Source: Pedobacter chitinilyticus
GTDB lineage: Bacteria > Bacteroidota > Bacteroidia > Sphingobacteriales > Sphingobacteriaceae
Direction of reading: 5' to 3'
Length of the DNA stretch: 64,000 bases
Assembly (NCBI RefSeq): GCF_003313385.1
Contig: NZ_QMHN01000003.1
Coordinates: 411,086-475,085 of the forward strand
How positions within the stretch are numbered: position 1 is the first letter of the stretch; each line of letters starts with the position of its first letter. This document shows positions 59,852 through 64,000 of this stretch, piece after piece. Under the pieces are notes generated by a model that was not told where the DNA came from, searched no databases, and saw only the letters and a program-made list of their open reading frames with translations. A program made the translations under genes and the position numbers.

Positions 59852-60304
59852 ATGAAGCTTATCTACCTATCGTTTGCTTTCTTATTTTTTATTCCGTTAA
59901 AGTGTTATTCTCAAACATCTGTAGCAAATGCAATAAAAAAATCGCTGGAAATTGATAAGAAAAATTATCCTATCGACTTTGCCCATGCTTTCTCTGTTGG
60001 CGTAGCAATAAACAAGGAAGGGGCAATAGATACCATCATTCATTCTAAAAACGAGGCATTTTCTTCCTCTCTTTTAAATTTTGAAACCTTTTCAAGTAAT
60101 CTAAAAAAGTATCAACATGAGTTTGCAGATTATAAAAATGAATTTATATTTATTTTGATTCGCCTTCAACGCGGAGGAGATAAGAAAAATATAACAAATA
60201 CCTTTGAGAGTGTTCAAAATTGGATGAAGTTAATTAGGAATATTCAAGAACTACAAGGAGATAAGAAGCTTGTTTTCTTAGATCCAATACTAATTTACCT
60301 GTAG
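59852..60304 (+). CDS. small secreted protein of unknown function
   Basis: The 150-residue protein has a signal peptide (MKLIYLSFAFLFFIPLKCYS). The mature part is rich in Lys, Asn, Phe and Ile (DKKNYPIDFAHAFSVGVAIN, FILIRLQRGGDKKN) with no recognisable domain. Its DNA is AT-rich, like the barrel part of the upstream receptor. A strong terminator separates it from that gene, so it is probably expressed on its own. No homologue known to me. Confidence 0.65.
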   Translation: MKLIYLSFAFLFFIPLKCYSQTSVANAIKKSLEIDKKNYPIDFAHAFSVGVAINKEGAIDTIIHSKNEAFSSSLLNFETFSSNLKKYQHEFADYKNEFIFILIRLQRGGDKKNITNTFESVQNWMKLIRNIQELQGDKKLVFLDPILIYL

Positions 60305-60315
60305 GCATCCTTTTA

Positions 60316-60351
60316 TTAATATCCCGTTTGTCTTGAACAACGGGATATTAA
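60316..60351. terminator. bidirectional hairpin between convergent genes
   Basis: TTAATATCCCGTT pairs perfectly with AACGGGATATTAA (13 bp, 10-base loop) between the small secreted protein and aspS. U-runs are weak on both sides, so it is a poor terminator by the usual rule. Confidence 0.6.
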
Positions 60352-60365
60352 TATTAAAAAACCTA

Positions 60366-62114
60366 TTAAGCGTCCGTACTAATCTTCAACTCCTTTAACT
60401 GCTTATCGTCAATCGTACTAGGGCTATCAATCATAACATCGCGGCCCGAATTGTTTTTAGGGAAAGCAATGACGTCTCTAATGGTATCCAAACCAGCAAA
60501 CAAAGAACACAAACGGTCGAAACCGAAGGCCAAGCCGCCGTGTGGAGGTGCGCCGTATTCAAAGGCATCCAATAAGAAACCAAACTGTTTCTTCGCTTCC
60601 TCGTCACTAAAGCCTAAATGCTTAAACATTAAAGCCTGTGTTTCTTTATCATGGATACGGATAGAACCACCACCAATTTCGGTGCCGTTCAGTACCATGT
60701 CGTAAGCATTAGCCCGCACCTTCCCAGGTTTGGTGTCCAATAAGGCAATATCTTCTGGTTTTGGCGAGGTAAATGGATGGTGCATGGCGTGGTAGCGCTC
60801 ACTTTCTTCATCCCATTCCAACAACGGGAAATCCAACACCCAAAGCGCTGCAAACTTATCCTTATCACGCAAGCCTAGGCGAGAACCCATTTCCAAACGA
60901 AGCTCGTTCATTTGTTTTTGAACTTTCTCTTTCACTGCACCTGCTAAAACCAAAACCAAATCGCCTGGTTGGGTTTGCAATGCTGCCGACCATTTTTGCA
61001 ATTCTTCTTCGTTATAGAACTTATCTACCGATGATTTCAAAGAACCATCTTCATTGTGACGCATGTAAATTAATCCCGTAGCGCCAATTTGCGGACGTTT
61101 AACGAAATCCGTTAACTCATCCAACTGCTTGCGGGTGTAGTGTGCGCAACCTTTGGCATTAATCCCTACTACCAGTTCAGCATTATCGAAAACAGGAAAA
61201 TCTTTTCCTTTAACGATATCATTCAACTCCACAAAAAGCATTTCGAAACGCGTATCTGGCTTATCAGAACCATATAAACGCATCGCATCGCTGTACTGCA
61301 TGCGAGGAACTTCTGGCAAATCAATGCCTTTAATCTCTTTGAACAAGGTTCTGATCAAACCTTCGAAAGTGTTTAAAATATCTTCTTGCTCTACAAAGGA
61401 CATCTCGCAGTCAATTTGCGTAAACTCAGGCTGTCTGTCGGCACGCAAATCTTCATCTCTAAAGCATTTCACAATCTGGAAATACCTGTCGAAACCAGAA
61501 ACCATCAATAATTGCTTAAAGGTTTGTGGCGATTGTGGCAAGGCGTAAAATTCACCTGGGTTCATACGGCTAGGCACCACAAAATCGCGGGCACCTTCTG
61601 GCGTCGATTTAATTAAAACAGGCGTTTCTACCTCAATAAAATCCAAACCATCTAAATACCTGCGTACCGATTGTGCCATTCTATGACGCAACACCATGTT
61701 GTTACGCACAGGGTTACGGCGTAAATCCAAGTAACGGTATTTCATGCGCAAATCGTCGCCACCGTCGGTTTCGTCGGCAATTAAGAAAGGTGGCAATTTC
61801 GCCGCATTCAAAATCTCTAACGATGCCACCTTGATTTCGATATCGCCCGTAGCAATTTCTTTATTTTTATTGGTACGTTCAACCACTGCCCCAGTCACTT
61901 TAATCACATATTCGCGACCAAGCTCACGGGCTTGCTGGCACAAATCGGCATTGTCGTTCATGTTAAATACCAATTGGGTAATTCCATAACGATCGCGGAT
62001 GTCGATAAACGTCATTCCGCCCAAATCCCTAGAGTTCTGCATCCAGCCGCACAAGGTGACATTTTCGCCCAAATTTTCAAGGCTCAAAGCACCGCAAGTA
62101 GTTGTTCTTAACAT
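60366..62114 (-). CDS. aspS: aspartate--tRNA ligase
   Basis: The 582-residue class II synthetase charges tRNA-Asp. It has an N-terminal OB-fold ([20 protein letters not shown]), motif 1 ([18 protein letters not shown]), motif 2 ([18 protein letters not shown] near residue 215) and motif 3 ([16 protein letters not shown] near residue 525), plus the bacterial GAD insertion domain between motifs 2 and 3. I chose ATG 62114 (MLRTTTCG); a TTG at 62138 would add eight residues. A -7 promoter element lies 22 bases upstream. Confidence 0.97.
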   Translation of the reverse strand: MLRTTTCGALSLENLGENVTLCGWMQNSRDLGGMTFIDIRDRYGITQLVFNMNDNADLCQQARELGREYVIKVTGAVVERTNKNKEIATGDIEIKVASLEILNAAKLPPFLIADETDGGDDLRMKYRYLDLRRNPVRNNMVLRHRMAQSVRRYLDGLDFIEVETPVLIKSTPEGARDFVVPSRMNPGEFYALPQSPQTFKQLLMVSGFDRYFQIVKCFRDEDLRADRQPEFTQIDCEMSFVEQEDILNTFEGLIRTLFKEIKGIDLPEVPRMQYSDAMRLYGSDKPDTRFEMLFVELNDIVKGKDFPVFDNAELVVGINAKGCAHYTRKQLDELTDFVKRPQIGATGLIYMRHNEDGSLKSSVDKFYNEEELQKWSAALQTQPGDLVLVLAGAVKEKVQKQMNELRLEMGSRLGLRDKDKFAALWVLDFPLLEWDEESERYHAMHHPFTSPKPEDIALLDTKPGKVRANAYDMVLNGTEIGGGSIRIHDKETQALMFKHLGFSDEEAKKQFGFLLDAFEYGAPPHGGLAFGFDRLCSLFAGLDTIRDVIAFPKNNSGRDVMIDSPSTIDDKQLKELKISTDA

Positions 62115-62135
62115 ATTTATTAAATGTTTAAGCGG

Positions 62136-62143
62136 CAAAAGTA
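62136..62143 (-). promoter_or_regulatory. -7 promoter element of aspS
   Basis: TACTTTTG on the minus strand fits TAnnTTTG, 22 bases before the ATG. No TTG is present at the expected -33 position. Confidence 0.45.
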
Positions 62144-62149
62144 CGAATT

Positions 62150-62183
62150 GATTTACGATTTTGGATTTACGATTTTAGATTTT
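62150..62183. repeat. 14-bp direct repeat, GATTTACGATTTT
   Basis: GATTTACGATTTTG (62150) is followed directly by GATTTACGATTTTA (62164) and a partial third unit GATTTT (62178). It lies between aspS and the Dph6-like gene. Confidence 0.8.
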
Positions 62184-62196
62184 GCCTGCAAGCGGT

Positions 62197-62883
62197 CTAA
62201 ATTTCAATTAAATCTACGTACCAGTACCCTTGCGGACTTTCTCCTGCAGGCGAGGGAAAGGTCTTGAATACCTTTTCTCCCAACCTGAAATCAATAGGCT
62301 TCTTAAACATGGGGCCATCAAATACGAAAGTATGAAACTCTCCATTTTCGCCACAGGGATCTATGCCCGGTGGAAGATCATCCATGAATTGCTCATCAAT
62401 GATGCGGCCGCAAAAATCTTCAAGGCCTTGTTGGGCACAAACGACGATGGTTCGGTAACCGAGCGAGAGAAACTCTTTCAACACTTCTCTGGTATCTCTA
62501 TTCCATAATGGAAATTCGGCGATGAGACCTATTTCGGCAAGTTTGCTTTCGCGGTAGGCTTTTAAGTCGGCCAAGAACAAATCGCCAAAAATGGCATGGG
62601 TAATCCCCTCCACTTTGAGTTGCATTAAATGCTGGTTCATCTCTTGCTCATAAGTGGCCATGTCGGGCATTTCAGGTAACCTCACCTGATGTAGGGGGAT
62701 TTCTAAACTATTGGTTTGTTGGATCAACAGGCTTTCTCGTACGCCATGCATGTTCACCCGATGGTAGGCATCATTGACGGTGGTGAGGAGGTATTTCACT
62801 TCGAAATCTTGGTTCTGCAAAATATGGTGCAAGGCCAAACAGCTGTCTTTTCCGCCACTCCAATTAAATACGCTAAGTGCCAT
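62197..62883 (-). CDS. Dph6-related ATP pyrophosphatase
   Basis: The 228-residue PP-loop protein begins MALSVFNWSGGKDSCLALHH, the SGGKDS ATP-binding motif of the alpha-hydrolase (HUP) superfamily. The pattern IFGDLFLADLKAYRE and the late GIDPCGENGEFHTFVFDGP are those of diphthine--ammonia ligase relatives (Dph6 / DUF71). Bacteria lack diphthamide, so the substrate is different and unknown. It lies 83 bases upstream of the aspS start on the same strand, so a common transcript is possible. Confidence 0.88.
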   Translation of the reverse strand: MALSVFNWSGGKDSCLALHHILQNQDFEVKYLLTTVNDAYHRVNMHGVRESLLIQQTNSLEIPLHQVRLPEMPDMATYEQEMNQHLMQLKVEGITHAIFGDLFLADLKAYRESKLAEIGLIAEFPLWNRDTREVLKEFLSLGYRTIVVCAQQGLEDFCGRIIDEQFMDDLPPGIDPCGENGEFHTFVFDGPMFKKPIDFRLGEKVFKTFPSPAGESPQGYWYVDLIEI

Positions 62884-63141
62884 TTCTTAAAATGAGATGA
62901 TTTGCGGTAAAGATAACCATCTTGGGTTTTTAGAGAATGTTGATTTGGTATTTAGTAGCTGGATGATAGTATTTAGAATGATGGTACAGCCCCTTCATCT
63001 CTCGTAGAGGAAGAGAGTGTGGTGATTTCTGGCCAACTAGAGCTTTGCTTATTGTGGCACCTAATTGAAATAATGCCAATAGTAGGGGAACGGATAAATA
63101 ACCGAATATTATCCAGTTCCCTCTACTTTTATTGGCGGGGG
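62884..63141. other. 258-base gap without a gene
   Basis: The region between the Dph6-like gene and the FN3-like gene holds an inverted pair, GGGAACGGATAA near 63087 with TTATCCAGTTCCC near 63110, differing by one inserted base. No promoter, RNA gene or open frame of interest was seen. It lies at the 3' end of the minus-strand FN3-like gene, so the inverted pair may act as a weak terminator for it, though no U-run follows. Confidence 0.5.
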
Positions 63142-63747
63142 TTACAGGATATAGCTGCTCAATATATCACTATAAACCCTTTGCGGATCGCTGCCAACGC
63201 CAGCCACCCTGAACTCATACAGCACACCACTTTCTAAGCCTGTAATTAACAGGTTACTTTTAGTATGCACGGTTACTCTCCAAATCTCTTCTCCCTTTTT
63301 GCGGTTTTCGTACAGGTAGCTGCCAGCGCCTTTAATGGCATTGAGCATCACTTTAATCGTTCCTGGCATTTCAGGGTGTACGCTAAACCCTTGCGGCTTG
63401 GTTAAAATGCCGATAGGTTCTGGAGTTTTGGCCAACGAAAAACCAGAGCTTGATAAAACAGCCTCGTCATCAGAGGTGAGTTGCACATAAAGGGCCAATT
63501 TCTCCAATAAATCGGTGAGGACTTTACGTTTTTGGTCTCGCACTAAGGTTTCTGTTTTGCCGCCTTCTCTGGCTTTCACTACAGAGATGCTAAAGGCCTC
63601 GAGGGCAATTTTGATCTCTTCTAGCGTAGGAATTGGAGTTGGAAATCCAGGGTTGTTGGTAAGGCCAGCAATAACCCCTGCTGTTTTTACTTCCAATTCG
63701 GCGTCGCTATATTTACTGTGCGACGTACTTAATTTTGGTTTTTGCAT
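63142..63747 (-). CDS. fibronectin-III-like domain protein of unknown function
   Basis: The 201-residue protein has no signal peptide and starts MQKPKLSTSHSKYSDAEL. The N-half (GLTNNPGFPTPIPTLEEIKI and KRKVLTDLLEKLALYVQL) is helical and looks like the conserved module seen in many Bacteroidetes proteins that end in FN3 folds. The C-half (IWRVTVHTKSNLLITGLESG, YEFRVAGVGSD) matches a fibronectin type III strand pattern. The function is unknown; similar proteins often occur next to tandem repeat arrays, and one begins about 130 bases upstream here. Confidence 0.75.
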   Translation of the reverse strand: MQKPKLSTSHSKYSDAELEVKTAGVIAGLTNNPGFPTPIPTLEEIKIALEAFSISVVKAREGGKTETLVRDQKRKVLTDLLEKLALYVQLTSDDEAVLSSSGFSLAKTPEPIGILTKPQGFSVHPEMPGTIKVMLNAIKGAGSYLYENRKKGEEIWRVTVHTKSNLLITGLESGVLYEFRVAGVGSDPQRVYSDILSSYIL

Positions 63748-63882
63748 AGATTTTTAATTTATGGTTAAACATTTGGTTAATTACATATTGGTTAGTTTTT
63801 GAGTATACGACTGGAGCGGCAATTAAACGAGAGTAGTTGGGGTGACAGATAAACTTGATTGGGAGATAACCGTATGTGGAAG

Positions 63883-64000
63883 TTTTCCAGTCTTCCAGAG
63901 AGTTTTTCCAGTCTGCAAAACAATTTTTCTGGCCAGCGAAGAAACTTTTCCGGTCTTCCGGAGAGTTTTTCCGGTCTGCAAAACAATTTTTCTGGCCAGC
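63883..64000. repeat. 21-bp tandem repeat array with 63-bp higher-order period (continues past window)
   Basis: Units of 21 bases begin TTTTCCAGTC or TTTTCCGGTC or TTTTCTGGCC at 63883, 63904, 63925, 63946, 63967 and 63988. Units 1-3 and 4-6 repeat with a 63-base period, differing mainly at A/G positions (CCAG against CCGG). Every third unit carries the perfect palindrome CTGGCCAG (63929 and 63992). The array is cut by the window end. The minus-strand frame reads RPEK/LSGR-like heptads, an artefact of the 21-base unit. Confidence 0.92.

Noticed and set aside
63883..64000. CRISPR array or coding sequence of PEK-type heptad repeats
   Set aside because: Units are 21 bases without distinct spacers, and the open minus-strand frame with R-P-E-K heptads is explained by the 21-base period.

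Overview
The window looks like a chromosomal stretch of a Bacteroidota bacterium of the Sphingobacteriaceae, most like Pedobacter. The grounds are family content (two TonB-dependent receptors with carboxypeptidase-regulatory N-domains, two proteins with type IX secretion C-terminal sorting domains, an HU-like protein of the Bacteroidetes type, DUF6952, DUF6249, DUF6265, DUF2911), moderate-to-low GC, weak Shine-Dalgarno sequences, and several promoters of the Bacteroidetes form (TTG, 19-20 bases, TAnnTTTG). No rRNA, tRNA, CRISPR array, insertion sequence or prophage was seen. The assignment is inferred from gene content; no search was run.

Layout. 1-2600: end of an unknown gene, a small HigA-like N-domain protein, then the last two histidine-degradation genes (hutG, hutI). 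2587-8162: exonuclease III and a secreted cyclophilin, an AraC regulator with an HMA-like N-domain, a YceI protein, a DOPA-type extradiol dioxygenase, a DUF6265 protein and an aldehyde dehydrogenase. 8267-16585: an exported FAD-oxidoreductase-like protein, then a tight run of an apparently inactive M14 peptidase paralogue, an active M14 peptidase and an S9 peptidase, followed by an SGNH-type secreted protein. 16810-22700: a type IX cargo protein, a peroxiredoxin / thioredoxin / DUF6952 redox unit, then three accessory genes (barrel-like protein, small membrane protein, HU-like protein) ending in four palindromes at an exact 22-bp period.

22742-30877: a lipoprotein amidase, an M49-like metallopeptidase, a TonB-type outer-membrane receptor and a large type IX cargo protein built of 14 blade-like repeats. 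30943-37822: a minus-strand signalling operon with two histidine kinases (one with three receiver domains), two single-domain receivers, CheR and CheB, but no chemoreceptor, CheA or CheW. 37894-50683: YpfJ peptidase, an OmpR-type two-component system divergent from a small secreted protein, gltX, another kinase, DinB, a thioesterase, topoisomerase IB, a Crp/Fnr regulator, an SMR exporter, an ECF sigma/anti-sigma pair and small membrane or secreted proteins. 50822-64000: a GH9-NodB fusion enzyme, PEP carboxylase, an ElaA-like acetyltransferase, a 500-bp cluster of dispersed repeats, a siderophore-type TonB receptor, a small AT-rich secreted protein, aspS, a Dph6-like ATPase and an FN3-like protein with a 21-bp tandem repeat array upstream that runs off the window.

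Taken together the window is mostly housekeeping plus an envelope and secretome repertoire for feeding on protein, peptide and glycan polymers, with much regulatory capacity. The least explained parts are the two helically phased repeat arrays (22579-22654, 63883-64000) and the genes next to them, the degenerate M14 paralogue, and the CheB/CheR kinase operon without receptors. Where a longer TTG or GTG extension exists I usually chose the internal ATG that gives a clean signal peptide or natural spacing; such choices are stated.
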